Shown: piece after piece, positions 9,315 through 18,465 of the stretch
How positions within the stretch are numbered: position 1 is the stretch's first letter
Layout: each line of letters opens with the position of its first letter
Assembly (NCBI RefSeq): GCF_900114605.1
Contig: NZ_FOTP01000002.1
Location: 186,001 to 250,000 of the forward strand
Direction: 5' to 3'
DNA length: 64,000 nt
From: Bradyrhizobium sp. NFR13
Lineage (GTDB): Bacteria > Pseudomonadota > Alphaproteobacteria > Rhizobiales > Xanthobacteraceae
Translations under genes and position numbers: made by a program
The notes under the pieces: model-generated
Told to the model about the DNA's origin: nothing
Database searches by the model: none
Seen by the model: the letters and a program-made list of their open reading frames with translations, nothing else

Positions 9315-10913
9315 ATGTTGTATTTCACGCGGTGGAAGGCGCTGGCGGTCATTCTGACAGCGCTCGTGGTCTGCCTGTTCGCGGTTCCGAATTTCTTCCC
9401 CGAAGCCACCGTGAAGACCTGGCCGAAATGGGCGCAGCGCCATCTGGTGCTGGGTCTCGACCTGCAGGGTGGCTCGCACATCCTGCTCGAAGTCGATGCC
9501 AATTCGGTCAAGAAGGACAAGCTCGACCAGGTGCGCGACGACGTCCGTCGCACGCTGCGTGACGCCAAGATCGTCTATACCGGCCTTGGCGTTCGTGGCG
9601 ACAATGTCGAAGTTCGCATCACCAAGGATACCGACTATCAGACCGCGCTCAGCAAGCTGCGCGAACTTTCGCAGCCGCTCGGCGGCCTGATGGGGCAGAG
9701 CGGCCAGCGCAGCCTCGAAGTCTCCGATGCCGGCAATGGCCTGATTCGTCTCTCGGTGCCGCAGGCAGCGATCAATGATCGTATCCGCCAGTCGGTCGAA
9801 CAGTCGATCCAGATCGTTGAGCGCCGCGTCAACGAACTCGGCACCGTCGAACCGCTGATCCAGCGTCAGGGTCTTGATCGCATCCTGGTGCAGGTCCCGG
9901 GCCTGCAGGATCCGACACGCCTCAAGGAATTGCTGGGCAAGACCGCGAAGCTCGACTTCCGCATGGTCGATACCTCTATCCCGGCCGAACAGGCACAGGG
10001 CAGGGTGCCGCCCGACTCTGAAATCCTGATGAGCTCGCAGTCGCCGAAGACGCCTTATCTCGTGAAGAAGGAAGTGCTGGTCTCCGGCGCCGATCTCACT
10101 GACGCGCAGCCGGGCTTTGACCAACGCACCAACGAGCCGATCGTCTCATTCCGCTTCAACACCTCCGGCGCGCGCAAGTTCGCTGACGCCACGGTGAAGA
10201 ACGTCAATCTGCCCTTCGCCATTGTCCTCGACAACGAAGTGGTGTCAGCCCCGGTCATTCGCGAGCCGATCACCGGCGGTTCCGGACAGATCTCCGGCAG
10301 CTTCACCGTGCAGGGCGCCAACGATCTGGCCATCCTGCTGCGCGCCGGTGCGCTGCCGGCTCCGCTCTCAATCATCGAAGAACGCACGGTCGGTCCGGGC
10401 CTCGGTCAGGACTCGATCGCCAAGGGCGAACTCGCCGCCTATGTCGGGTCTATCCTCGTCATCGTCTTCATGCTGCTGACCTACCGCCTGTTCGGCCTGT
10501 TCGCCAACATCGCGGTGACCATCAACGTGCTGATGATCTTCGGCATCCTGTCGCTGCTCAATGCCACGCTGACACTGCCCGGCATCGCCGGCATCGTGCT
10601 GACCGTCGGCATCGCGGTCGACTCCAACGTGCTGATCTATGAGCGCATCCGCGAGGAATTGCGCGCTGGCCGCACCGCCATCTCGGCGATCGATGCCGGC
10701 TTCAAGCGCGCGCTGGCGACCATTCTGGATTCCAACATCACGACATTCATCGCCGCTGCGGTGCTGTTTTACATCGGCACCGGACCGGTCCGCGGCTTCG
10801 CCGTGACCTTCGGCATCGGCCTCGTCACGACGGTCTTCACGGCCTTCACCGTGACCCGCCTGATTGTCGCCGGCTGGGTCAGGTGGAAGCGGCCGACCAG
10901 CGTGCCGATCTGA
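9315..10913 (+). CDS. secD: Protein translocase subunit SecD
   Basis: 532 residues. SecD with SecF uses the proton motive force to pull exported proteins through SecYEG on the periplasmic side. An N-terminal helix is followed by the D1 motif LVLGLDLQGGSHILLEVD, a large periplasmic P1 domain, and five C-terminal helices containing GIVLTVGIAVDSNVLIYERIREE (D4 region) and the conserved GPVRGFAVT. Normal length for alphaproteobacteria. The secF start lies 16 nt beyond the stop. Confidence 0.98.
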   Translation: MLYFTRWKALAVILTALVVCLFAVPNFFPEATVKTWPKWAQRHLVLGLDLQGGSHILLEVDANSVKKDKLDQVRDDVRRTLRDAKIVYTGLGVRGDNVEVRITKDTDYQTALSKLRELSQPLGGLMGQSGQRSLEVSDAGNGLIRLSVPQAAINDRIRQSVEQSIQIVERRVNELGTVEPLIQRQGLDRILVQVPGLQDPTRLKELLGKTAKLDFRMVDTSIPAEQAQGRVPPDSEILMSSQSPKTPYLVKKEVLVSGADLTDAQPGFDQRTNEPIVSFRFNTSGARKFADATVKNVNLPFAIVLDNEVVSAPVIREPITGGSGQISGSFTVQGANDLAILLRAGALPAPLSIIEERTVGPGLGQDSIAKGELAAYVGSILVIVFMLLTYRLFGLFANIAVTINVLMIFGILSLLNATLTLPGIAGIVLTVGIAVDSNVLIYERIREELRAGRTAISAIDAGFKRALATILDSNITTFIAAAVLFYIGTGPVRGFAVTFGIGLVTTVFTAFTVTRLIVAGWVRWKRPTSVPI

Positions 10914-10929
10914 GTTTACGGAGCAGACT

Positions 10930-11946
10930 TTGACAACGACACAAATGGTTCTGGCAGGTCTTGGCGCGCTGATCGTCGTGCTGTCGATCGTGGCGATCTT
11001 CGACCTGTTGCCGCCGCTCCGCATCGTTCCCGACGATACGAAGTTCGATTTCACGCGCTTCCGCCGCATCTCGTTTCCGATCTCGGCGGTGCTGTCGATC
11101 TTCGCAATCACTCTGTTCTTTACGCACGGGCTGAACTTCGGCATCGACTTCAAGGGCGGCACGCTGCTTGAAGTGCAGGCGAAGTCGGGGAATGCCGACA
11201 TCAGCGCTATGCGCTCGACGCTCGCCGCCCTGCAACTCGGCGACGTGCAGCTGCAGCAGTTCGGCGGTCCGGCCGATGTGTTGATCCGGCTGGCCGAACA
11301 GCCCGGCGGCGATGCCGCCCAGCAGGCGGCGGTTCAGAAAGTTCGTTCGGCGCTCGGCGACAGCGTCGAATATCGCCGCGTCGAAGTGGTGGGGCCGCGC
11401 GTCTCCGGCGAATTGCTGGCTTACGGCATGCTAGGTTTGATCGTCGCGATCATCGGTATCCTGATCTATCTCTGGTTCCGCTTTGAATGGCAGTTCGCCC
11501 TGGGCGCCATGATCGCCAACGTCCACGATATCGTGCTGACCATCGGCTTCATGTCGATCACGCAGGTCGACTTCGACCTCACCAGTATTGCCGCACTGCT
11601 GACCATCCTCGGCTATTCGCTCAACGACACAGTGGTCATCTACGACCGTATTCGCGAGATCCTGCGCCGTTACAAGAAGATGCCGATGCCGGAGCTCCTG
11701 AACGAGTCCATCAACTCGACGCTGTCTCGCTCAATTATCACCCACGTCACGGTGACACTGGCCCTGCTTGCATTGTTCATGTTCGGCGGCCACGCCATCC
11801 ATTCGTTCACTGCCGTGATGATCTTCGGCGTCGTGCTGGTCGGTACCTACACATCGATCTTCATCGCTGCGCCGATCCTGATCTATCTCGGCGTCGGCGA
11901 ACACCGCGAAGACGCCGACAAGCCGGCGGCGAAGCCGAAGCCCTGA
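10930..11946 (+). CDS. secF: Protein translocase subunit SecF
   Basis: 338 residues from a TTG start at 10930, chosen because GGAG (10920-10923) lies 6 nt before it; the alternative ATG at 10945 has no well-placed Shine-Dalgarno, and a reading starting inside secD would overlap it by 50 nt. Hallmarks are NFGIDFKGGTLLEV, a periplasmic domain, and the C-terminal membrane part with TILGYSLNDTVVIYDRIRE. It works with SecD and YajC. The next gene starts 1 nt after the stop, so translation is likely coupled. Confidence 0.95.
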   Translation: MTTTQMVLAGLGALIVVLSIVAIFDLLPPLRIVPDDTKFDFTRFRRISFPISAVLSIFAITLFFTHGLNFGIDFKGGTLLEVQAKSGNADISAMRSTLAALQLGDVQLQQFGGPADVLIRLAEQPGGDAAQQAAVQKVRSALGDSVEYRRVEVVGPRVSGELLAYGMLGLIVAIIGILIYLWFRFEWQFALGAMIANVHDIVLTIGFMSITQVDFDLTSIAALLTILGYSLNDTVVIYDRIREILRRYKKMPMPELLNESINSTLSRSIITHVTVTLALLALFMFGGHAIHSFTAVMIFGVVLVGTYTSIFIAAPILIYLGVGEHREDADKPAAKPKP

Positions 11947-11947
11947 G

Positions 11948-12331
11948 ATGCCGGTCGATCCCGAAGCGCCGCACCTTCCGCGCTCGGCCGCCATCGAAGC
12001 CTACGGCAATGGCGGCTTCCACTTCGACACCATGTCGCATCAGGGCTCGCTGCTGTGCCTGCCCGATGCGGTCTGGGCCTGGCCGGTCACCAAGGCCAGC
12101 GAGATTGACCGTCATTCGCTGCGGCGCGTGTTCGAAGGCGCGGCAGGCATCGACACACTGATCATCGGTACCGGCAACGAGGTCTGGATCGTCCCGAACG
12201 ATCTTCGCAATGCCTTGCGCAATCTTCACGTGGTGATCGACGCGATGCAGACCGGTCCGGCGATCCGCACCTATAACGTGATGATGGGCGAGCGCCGCCG
12301 CGTTGCCGCTGCATTGATCGCAGTGCCATGA
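11948..12331 (+). CDS. Mth938-like (DUF498, NDUFAF3 family) protein
   Basis: 127 residues. A single Mth938/DUF498 domain covers the whole protein: IEAYGNGGFHFD near the start, W-x-W-P in the middle, then LIIGTGNEVWIVPNDLRNAL and a late TGPAIRTYN. In mitochondria the homologous family member NDUFAF3 is a complex I assembly factor; the bacterial role is not settled. The start is 1 nt after the secF stop, and the phytoene-synthase-like gene follows after 9 nt, so the run yajC-secD-secF-this gene-12341 looks like one transcript. Confidence 0.9.
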   Translation: MPVDPEAPHLPRSAAIEAYGNGGFHFDTMSHQGSLLCLPDAVWAWPVTKASEIDRHSLRRVFEGAAGIDTLIIGTGNEVWIVPNDLRNALRNLHVVIDAMQTGPAIRTYNVMMGERRRVAAALIAVP

Positions 12332-12340
12332 GCACCCATC

Positions 12341-13183
12341 ATGAGTGCTGATCAGGCCTCCGCCGCGTTCTGCGCGGAACTGGTGCGCAGCCACGACTTC
12401 GATCGCTATGCCGCGACCTTGTTCGTGCCCGCTGACAAGCGTCGCGCGCTGCTGGCGCTCTATGCGTTCAATACGGAAATCTCGCGCGTCCGCGAGCTGG
12501 TGAAGCAGCCATTGCCCGGCGAGATCCGGCTGCAATGGTGGACCGACATGCTGGCGGGCGTCGGTCATGGCGACGTCGAACAGAACCCCGTTGCCGCTGA
12601 ATTGCTGCTGGCGATCCGCACGCATGATCTTCCCGTCGACAGGCTGTCCAAGCTGATCGATGTGCACATCTTCGATCTCTACAACGATCCGATGCCGGAT
12701 CTCGCACTGCTCGAGAGCCACTTTCGCGATACGCTCGGGACCTTGCTGTTCTCGTCGGCCAAGATCCTCGGTGACGGCTCGGAGGCCAGCGCTCATGTCG
12801 CCGAGCATGCTGGGCTGGCCCAGGGCGTCGCCCGGATCATCGTGCGTCTGCCCTATGACACGATGCGGCGGCAATTGTTCATTCCGCAAGATATGTTGCT
12901 ACAGAACGGCAGCAGCGCCGATCAGATGTTTGCTGGCAAGACGACGCCGGGCATCCGCGCAACGCTGGATCGGCTGATATCTGGTGCGCAGGAGCAGCTT
13001 GCGACGGCGGACACTATGCTCGCGGATGTGTCTCCGGCTGCACGCGCGGCGTTCCTGCCGATGGCGCTGGCGAAGCACGATCTGGAGCAGATGGTGCGGA
13101 CGGATCACGATCCGTTCGGGCTCCATGTCAGATCGCGGCTGCGGACCCTGTGGACGCTGTGGCGCGCGTCGCGATCAGTGTGA
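12341..13183 (+). CDS. Squalene/phytoene synthase-like protein (NDUFAF6 type), probably non-catalytic
   Basis: 280 residues. The trans-isoprenyl synthase fold is recognisable (RRALLALYAFNTEISRVRE, LQWWTDML, LFIPQDML), but both aspartate-rich substrate motifs are lost. The first reads FNTEIS (about 43-48) instead of D-D-x-x-D, and the helix that normally carries N-x-x-R-D-x-x-E-D reads RIIVRLPYDT. Such proteins group with NDUFAF6, a mitochondrial complex I assembly factor, rather than with carotenoid enzymes; no crt genes are near. It sits directly after the NDUFAF3-family gene. Its stop overlaps that of the convergent kinase-like gene by 9 nt. Confidence 0.88.
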   Translation: MSADQASAAFCAELVRSHDFDRYAATLFVPADKRRALLALYAFNTEISRVRELVKQPLPGEIRLQWWTDMLAGVGHGDVEQNPVAAELLLAIRTHDLPVDRLSKLIDVHIFDLYNDPMPDLALLESHFRDTLGTLLFSSAKILGDGSEASAHVAEHAGLAQGVARIIVRLPYDTMRRQLFIPQDMLLQNGSSADQMFAGKTTPGIRATLDRLISGAQEQLATADTMLADVSPAARAAFLPMALAKHDLEQMVRTDHDPFGLHVRSRLRTLWTLWRASRSV

Positions 13184-14278
13184 CGTCAGCGTCTGGTCCG
13201 TCGTCTCGAAGTTGAAACGGTCGCGCAGGTTCTTTCGCGACTCCAGAATGTCCTTCAGGAACGCGCGGTCAGCGTCGCTGGTCATCAGCGGCTCCAGGAG
13301 ATCGACCTGGTTCATGGCGACGAGCTGCAGCACTTCGGTGCGAATGCGGCCTGAGGCGTCGCGGGGCAGGGCTGCAACGACCTGCAGATGCTCGGGCGGC
13401 TTTGCTCCCTTTGCGGCAGCCAATTCACCTTGCAGCTTCGTTTCCAACACGACGTCATCGGCCTCGACGAATGCATAGAGCCCGACGCCGGTGCGCCGAT
13501 CGGCAAAGGCGACGATCGACGCGTCGCGCACCGCCGGGTTCTGCTTGATGATCTCGAGCAGTGGCGGCGCGTCGTTGACGAGACGCTTGCCGCCGCCTTC
13601 ACGGTCGGTGAAATTGAAAATGCCGCGTGTGATGGCGCGATAGACCTTCTTGCCGGTCATCAGCCAGACCCGTGCCGGCAGCGATTTCTTCGACAGGATC
13701 GCCTTTTCCTTCGGCGTCAGCAGTTCCGGCGCGTAAGTGCGCTTGTGCTTCAGGAGATGACGCAGGTCTTCATAGGCGGCAATGCGAAACAACTGGCTGC
13801 GGGACTTGAAGCAGACCGCGAGCTGGAAGTCGGTGACGTAAGCCAGCCCGTCGCTGCCGCGCAGCCAGTTCTGCTCCTTGGCGAGATCGTTGTGGCACAC
13901 GCCCATGCGATGCAGCTTGCGCAGCGCCAGCTTGGCGGATTTGAAATAGCGTGCATCGTGATGCGGTTTGGCGAGATGCAGTGCGACGCCGTCGATGAAG
14001 CCACGCACCAGCGCACGGTCGCCAGCCCAGAGCAGTTCAGGCCCGACCCGCAACTCGCGCGCCAGCGTCAGCGCGCGGCGCTCGCGCGTGAACAGATGCA
14101 GCGCCAGCAGATAGGACCACCACGGCACCTGATCGAGCCGCCGCAGCACCGCATCGACTTCGCCCGATGACGTGCGGAAGCGGCCGCGCTCGACAGTCGA
14201 GAACACGTCGCGCTTCAGCAACACGCCTTCGGTCCAGGTCTTGGACAGCGCAGCGGCGTCCTGTGGCGGCAAACTCAT
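13175..14278 (-). CDS. Protein-kinase-like domain fused to an AMP-binding C-terminal domain
   Basis: 367 residues. Residues about 18-215 resemble a small RIO/LPS-type kinase: catalytic loop H-N-D (129-131) with N137 and the metal site D150 in VTDFQLAV. A glycine loop is not obvious. Residues about 239-328 resemble the C-terminal lid of acyl-CoA synthetases: DASIVAFADRRTGVGLYAFV, then PEHLQVVAALPRDASGRIR, where the usual catalytic lysine of A-S-G-K-I is Arg311. The lid alone cannot adenylate, so it is probably a binding or regulatory module. The substrate is unknown. It is convergent with the NDUFAF6-type gene. Confidence 0.85.
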   Translation of the reverse strand: MSLPPQDAAALSKTWTEGVLLKRDVFSTVERGRFRTSSGEVDAVLRRLDQVPWWSYLLALHLFTRERRALTLARELRVGPELLWAGDRALVRGFIDGVALHLAKPHHDARYFKSAKLALRKLHRMGVCHNDLAKEQNWLRGSDGLAYVTDFQLAVCFKSRSQLFRIAAYEDLRHLLKHKRTYAPELLTPKEKAILSKKSLPARVWLMTGKKVYRAITRGIFNFTDREGGGKRLVNDAPPLLEIIKQNPAVRDASIVAFADRRTGVGLYAFVEADDVVLETKLQGELAAAKGAKPPEHLQVVAALPRDASGRIRTEVLQLVAMNQVDLLEPLMTSDADRAFLKDILESRKNLRDRFNFETTDQTLTSH

Positions 14279-14308
14279 CGCACAATCCTGAAATTCAAAG
14301 TGCCGGCA

Positions 14309-15742
14309 TCATGCCGCGGCCGCAACGGGCAGGCTGGCGGCAATCCAGTCATCCATATCGGCCAGCGCCCGGGCGCTCATCGCCTGCTTCTTGGCAACGG
14401 TCTTTTCGTTACCGCGCAGCCGCGAGCCATCGGGTTTTCTGGTCGGTGCCTGAGCCAGCGGCGGGAACAGGCCGAAATTGATATTCATCGGCTGGAATGA
14501 GCGCGGGCCTGCATCGACGGTTTCGATATGGCCACCGGTGATATGGCCGAGCAGCGATCCCAGCGCCGTGGTGACAGGGGGCGTCGCCAGCGACTGGCTC
14601 CTGGCATCTGCCGCCGCATAGAGGCCAGCTATCAGGCCGATGCTGGCAGACTCCACATAGCCTTCGCAGCCGGTCATCTGGCCAGCGAAGCGCAGGCGCG
14701 GTTGCGCCTTGAGGCGGAGTTGTTCGTCGAGCAACTTTGGCGAGTTGAGGAACGTATTGCGATGCAGGCCGCCGAGGCGGGCGAATTCGGCATTCTGCAG
14801 ACCCGGGATCATCCGCAGTACCTGCTGCTGCGGGCTGTATTTCAGTTTCGTCTGGAAGCCGACGATGTTGTAGAGCGTGCCGAGCTTGTTGTCCTGGCGC
14901 AACTGCACGATGGCGTAGGGCTTCACAAGGGGATCCCTGGGATTGGTGAGACCGACCGGCTTCATGGGGCCGTGGCGCAGCGTCTCGCGGCCGCGCTCGG
15001 CCATCACTTCGATGGGCAGGCAGCCATCGAAATACGGCGTGTTGGTTTCCCATTCCTTGAAGTCGGTCTTTTCGCCCGCCAGCAGCGCATCGATGAAGGC
15101 GTCATACTGCTCGTGGGTCATCGGGCAGTTGATGTAGTCGGCGCCGTTGCCGCCCGGTCCAACCTTGTCGTAGCGCGACTGGAACCAGGCGATCTCCATG
15201 TCGATCGAATCTTTATGAACGATCGGTGCGATGGCATCGAAGAAGGCCAGCGCGTTCTCGTCGGACAGCCCACGGATGCCGTCCGCGAGCGCTGCGGAGG
15301 TTAATGGCCCCGTCGCAACGATGACGTTGCGCCAGTCGGCCGGCGGCAGGCCTGCAACTTCGGCGCGGTCGATGGTGATGAGCGGGTGATCGTTGAGCGC
15401 CTTGGTCACGGCGTCGGAAAAGCCGTCGCGATCCACGGCCAGCGCACCACCGGCGGGGACCTGATTGGCATCAGCGCAGCGCATGATCAGCGAGCCCAGC
15501 TTGCGCATCTCGGCATGCAGCAGGCCGACAGCGTTGTTGAGCGCGTCGTCAGAACGGAAGGAATTGGAGCAGACCAGTTCGGCGAGGCCATCGGTGCGAT
15601 GGGCGTCGGTCATCTGGTGCGGCCGCATCTCGTGCAAGATCACGGGAATGCCGGCATTGGCGACCTGCCAGGCGGCTTCCGAGCCGGCGAGGCCCGCGCC
15701 GATCACATGGACGCAGTCGTCTGGGTTTGGGGCTGTTGTCAT
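14309..15742 (-). CDS. trmFO: Folate-dependent tRNA (uracil-54-C5)-methyltransferase
   Basis: 477 residues. It makes ribothymidine at position 54 of tRNAs using methylenetetrahydrofolate and FAD. The N-terminal FAD fold reads [15 protein letters not shown] (about 11-25); the signature [10 protein letters not shown] (about 57-66) and a late [13 protein letters not shown] are present. The enzyme's catalytic cysteine pair appears as Cys59-type (CSNSF) and the later GCEGY cysteine. Normal length. It lies 30 nt after the kinase-like gene start on the same strand. Confidence 0.97.
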   Translation of the reverse strand: MTTAPNPDDCVHVIGAGLAGSEAAWQVANAGIPVILHEMRPHQMTDAHRTDGLAELVCSNSFRSDDALNNAVGLLHAEMRKLGSLIMRCADANQVPAGGALAVDRDGFSDAVTKALNDHPLITIDRAEVAGLPPADWRNVIVATGPLTSAALADGIRGLSDENALAFFDAIAPIVHKDSIDMEIAWFQSRYDKVGPGGNGADYINCPMTHEQYDAFIDALLAGEKTDFKEWETNTPYFDGCLPIEVMAERGRETLRHGPMKPVGLTNPRDPLVKPYAIVQLRQDNKLGTLYNIVGFQTKLKYSPQQQVLRMIPGLQNAEFARLGGLHRNTFLNSPKLLDEQLRLKAQPRLRFAGQMTGCEGYVESASIGLIAGLYAAADARSQSLATPPVTTALGSLLGHITGGHIETVDAGPRSFQPMNINFGLFPPLAQAPTRKPDGSRLRGNEKTVAKKQAMSARALADMDDWIAASLPVAAAA

Positions 15743-15877
15743 GGCCCCGCATGTAGCGCGTTTCGGCGCGAAGTGGAATTCGCTTCGCGGAAATTCGGCC
15801 GGTTAGCCAAAGCTTTGAAGGCGCTTTGGTTTGAACGCGTCTGGTTCCGAAGATGATATCTTCAGGGAACCACGATC

Positions 15878-15898
15878 GCGCCCGCGCGAGGCGGGCGC
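15878..15898 (-). terminator. Hairpin downstream of the DUF1127 gene
   Basis: Perfect 8-bp stem GCGCCCGC / GCGGGCGC, loop GCGAG, 45 nt past the stop of the DUF1127 gene and before trmFO on the same strand. No T-tract. Confidence 0.45.
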
Positions 15899-15942
15899 AA
15901 TCCGTGAAACGTCAGGCAGGACAGATAGAACGCCCTGACGGA

Positions 15943-16095
15943 TCAGCCGTTGTAGGCGCCAGAAGCAACGCGCGGAATGTCCGAACGGTCGAGACCAATG
16001 TCGGAAAGCTCGCGATCGCTGAGCTGGGAGAGTTCGGCGACGTTGCGCTGATAGTCACGGAACGCCTGGATCATGCGGATGAATGAAAGCAGCAT
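15943..16095 (-). CDS. DUF1127 small protein
   Basis: 50 residues. The reading MLLSFIRMIQAFRDYQRN, then LSDRELSDIGLDRSDIPRVA, is the typical DUF1127 domain: an amphipathic N-terminal helix and an L-S-D-R-E-L-x-D-I-G-L-x-R core. Short arginine-rich alphaproteobacterial members have been linked to RNA turnover and to phosphate/carbon metabolism; the role of this one is open. AAGGAG lies 8 nt before the ATG at 16095. A 746-nt quiet region lies upstream. Confidence 0.93.
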   Translation of the reverse strand: MLLSFIRMIQAFRDYQRNVAELSQLSDRELSDIGLDRSDIPRVASGAYNG

Positions 16096-16841
16096 CTTGG
16101 TTCTCCTTCGTTAGGCGATTCATCTCTTGCGAGGTGCTTCGCTGTTGAAGTGAATATAGATGACGATATCGCACTGCAGCAGTGGAGATGTTGCGATGCA
16201 GCTACTCAGGGATCGCATAGCTCGCGCAAGGAATGATTAACCTCTCGGCGCTGAGAGGTGATTTTGCAGGCATGGTGCGTATTAGGGCACCTTCAGGCAC
16301 AGTTATAGGCGTTAATTAGTCAGTTAAATCATGCGTTTGGAGACGTTCCAGGACCCTAATGGATGCCGGAAACGAGACCGCTCCGATAAGGTCTTTCTAG
16401 CCTCAATCAGCCAGCATACTCGACGCTTCCTCGTAAGTTCCCGTCCGCCTTCGCTATGCGCGATTCGCATACGAGCTTTAAGAATGAACAATAAATCATC
16501 CTTACGCGAGGCTTACGAGGCGACTTTTCTCTAAACTGCATGCGTGAAGGCAAATACATATGCAACTCGATGTCCTGCGCGAAACGCGGTTGCTGTTGGT
16601 CGCCGGAAGCACATCAAAAGGCCGATGCTGCGACGTCGGTGAAATCGCGTGAATTACATTTGTGTAAGTTTGTTGCTCTCGATTTCTGAAGCGTCAAAAA
16701 GCTGAGTGTTCTTGGTGGCGATCACAACCGTCTCACATTCAATTCACTGCGGCTGTTATTTCCTGGATCGCAGCCCGACGTATCAATTCCTTCTACAGAA
16801 TCCGGCAATGGCGTCGGTTCTGTTGCGAAGGACAAAACAAG
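16096..16841. other. 746-nt region without a convincing gene
   Basis: Clearly AT-richer than its surroundings. Short open frames exist (for example 67 codons at 16331-16534) but show no recognisable domain or ribosome site. Small inverted repeats such as CACTGC/CAGTG (near 16175) are present. It probably holds the promoters of the DUF1127 gene (minus) and of the small secreted protein (plus), and could hold a small RNA. Confidence 0.5.
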
Positions 16842-17102
16842 ATGATCACAAGATTACTGGGAGCGGCCGCCATGGCTGCTGTTGTGTTCGCTACGGTGCC
16901 GGCTTCGGCTGCACGTATGGAAGGCTGCAGCGGCAGCAACCTGCTGAAAACCGAAACGGCCGTTGAAGCGATGCCGGACGGTGATGCGAAGTGGGTTGCG
17001 TTCAAGGAAATGACGGATGCCCAGACCGCGTTGCTCGACAACAAGATGCGCGCGTGTGCGGTCCATCTGACCAAGGCCATGCATGTCGGCATGACGAAGT
17101 AA
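16842..17102 (+). CDS. Small secreted two-cysteine protein
   Basis: 86 residues, not recognised. Residues 1-23 form a signal peptide ending V-P-A-S-A-A. The mature part has one cysteine near its start (EGCSGSN) and one near its end (RACAVHL), suiting a periplasmic disulfide, with two predicted helices between them (LKTETAVEAMPDG; AFKEMTDAQTALLDNKM). It is followed 8 nt on by a strong hairpin, so it is probably a single-gene transcript. Confidence 0.75.
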   Translation: MITRLLGAAAMAAVVFATVPASAARMEGCSGSNLLKTETAVEAMPDGDAKWVAFKEMTDAQTALLDNKMRACAVHLTKAMHVGMTK

Positions 17103-17109
17103 GATCACG

Positions 17110-17145
17110 GGAGGGGCCGCTTGCTGAGGAGCGGACGGCCCTTCC
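17110..17145 (+). terminator. Terminator after the 86-aa secreted protein
   Basis: Stem GGAGGGGCCG / CGGCCCTTCC (10 bp with one G-T pair), extended partly inward, followed by ATTAT. It also lies 17 nt past the stop of the convergent transglycosylase. Confidence 0.65.
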
Positions 17146-17161
17146 ATTATCCGATAAGAGC

Positions 17162-17974
17162 TTATGGTTCTTTGGCGAGCTGACTGGCGAAATACGCGAT
17201 GGTCTTCGAATAGACCTCGCTCTTGTTCCACTGCTGAATGACCGCGAAATTCGCAGTCCCCGGCGCAAAATCCTGATCGCGCTTCCAGCCATAGCTGGCG
17301 AGATAGTTTGCCGTTGAGGCCAGCACGTCGGGCGCGCTGCGCAGCAGGTCGCGATGGCCATTGCCGTCGAAGTCGACAGCGAATTTCAGATAGGACGACG
17401 GCATGAATTGCGTCTGGCCGATTTCGCCGGCCCAGGCACCATGCATCTCGGCCGGCGCGAGGTCGCCGCGATCGACAATGCGCAGGGCATCGAGCAATTC
17501 ACCGCGAAACATCTCGGCGCGCCGGCAATCATAGGCGAGCGACGCGATGGCGCGGATGGTCGGGAATTTGCCGACGTTCACGCCATAGTCGGTCTCCAGT
17601 CCCCAGATCGCGACCAGTACCGGACCGGGTACGCCATATTGCTGTTCGATGCGTCCGAGCACCGAGCCGTAACGCTTCAGCATGTCGCTGCCGCGACGCA
17701 GCCGTGGCGGCACCATGCGTCCGGAAAATTCCTCGAAGCTTTGCTTGAAGACCTGCTGGCCGCGGTCACGCGACAGCACGCTGTTGTCCAGGGTGACGCC
17801 GGTCAGTGCTGCATCGACAGTCTTCTGCGAAATGCCCTTGCCGACGGCTTCCGTCTTGAAGGCGGCGAGCCAACCGTCGAAACTGCCGGTGCCGCAGGAG
17901 GGCGCAGCAACGGCCGGCGCCAGCGGCGAGATCAGAAATGTACCGAGCAGGAATGTGCGAAGCAGCGGGCGCAT
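17162..17974 (-). CDS. Lytic murein transglycosylase (MltB-like, SLT family 3)
   Basis: 270 residues. It cleaves the MurNAc-GlcNAc bond of peptidoglycan with 1,6-anhydro product formation. A signal peptide (1-24, ending A-P-A-V-A-A) is followed by Cys at residue 27, but no clear lipobox. The catalytic glutamate sits in AIWGLETDYGVNVG, and the MltB hallmarks IGQTQFMPSSYLKFAVDFDGNG and LASTANYL follow. The start at 17974 was chosen because it opens directly at the signal peptide; a longer reading would bury it. No C-terminal peptidoglycan-binding domain. Confidence 0.93.
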   Translation of the reverse strand: MRPLLRTFLLGTFLISPLAPAVAAPSCGTGSFDGWLAAFKTEAVGKGISQKTVDAALTGVTLDNSVLSRDRGQQVFKQSFEEFSGRMVPPRLRRGSDMLKRYGSVLGRIEQQYGVPGPVLVAIWGLETDYGVNVGKFPTIRAIASLAYDCRRAEMFRGELLDALRIVDRGDLAPAEMHGAWAGEIGQTQFMPSSYLKFAVDFDGNGHRDLLRSAPDVLASTANYLASYGWKRDQDFAPGTANFAVIQQWNKSEVYSKTIAYFASQLAKEP

Positions 17975-18465
17975 AGTCTCAAGGCTCTCATTACGGTCAT
18001 GAAATGATGTCGCGAACGATAGTGCGCGATGAGCCTTCCGGTGAACCGCGGCCAAAACAAGGCTTGTGCAGTGATATCAGAACAGCATGACGGCTTCTCG
18101 CGCAATTCTGCGAGAGGCCGGCAGCATCGGCGGATTCGGATTGCGCTTCACGACATTGCGATAGAGATGCCATGTAGCGTGGCCGGGCAGGCGGTTTGGT
18201 GAAAATGTCGTCCGACATTCACAGCGCTGCAATGCAGCGGCCGGGCTTTCGCCTCAATTCAGGCGGACCTTGCTACCGACGTCAAACGATCTGCCGATGA
18301 CTTTGCCAACCGGCTTGGACAGTTGGAACGACTCTTCCCCGGAGTCTATCGCGTCGCATTGGCAAGCGAGTGGTGGGCAGATACAAATACGGACCGGCTG
18401 GTGCTGCCGGAACCAAACACGGCACGAATTCTTCAATCTGTCACGAAAGCTATTGGGAGCGACAA
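17975..18465. other. 490-nt intergenic region, divergent promoters
   Basis: It lies between the divergent transglycosylase and DUF3597 genes. Frames of 60-107 codons occur on both strands but lack domains and ribosome sites. I see no RNA gene signature. GGGAG (18455-18459) belongs to the DUF3597 start. Confidence 0.5.

Noticed and set aside
12341-13183. Carotenoid phytoene synthase (crtB)
   Set aside because: Both Asp-rich substrate motifs are lost and no carotenoid genes are near; the NDUFAF6-type reading fits better.
16331-16534. 67-codon frame in the AT-rich gap
   Set aside because: No ribosome site and no recognisable motif.
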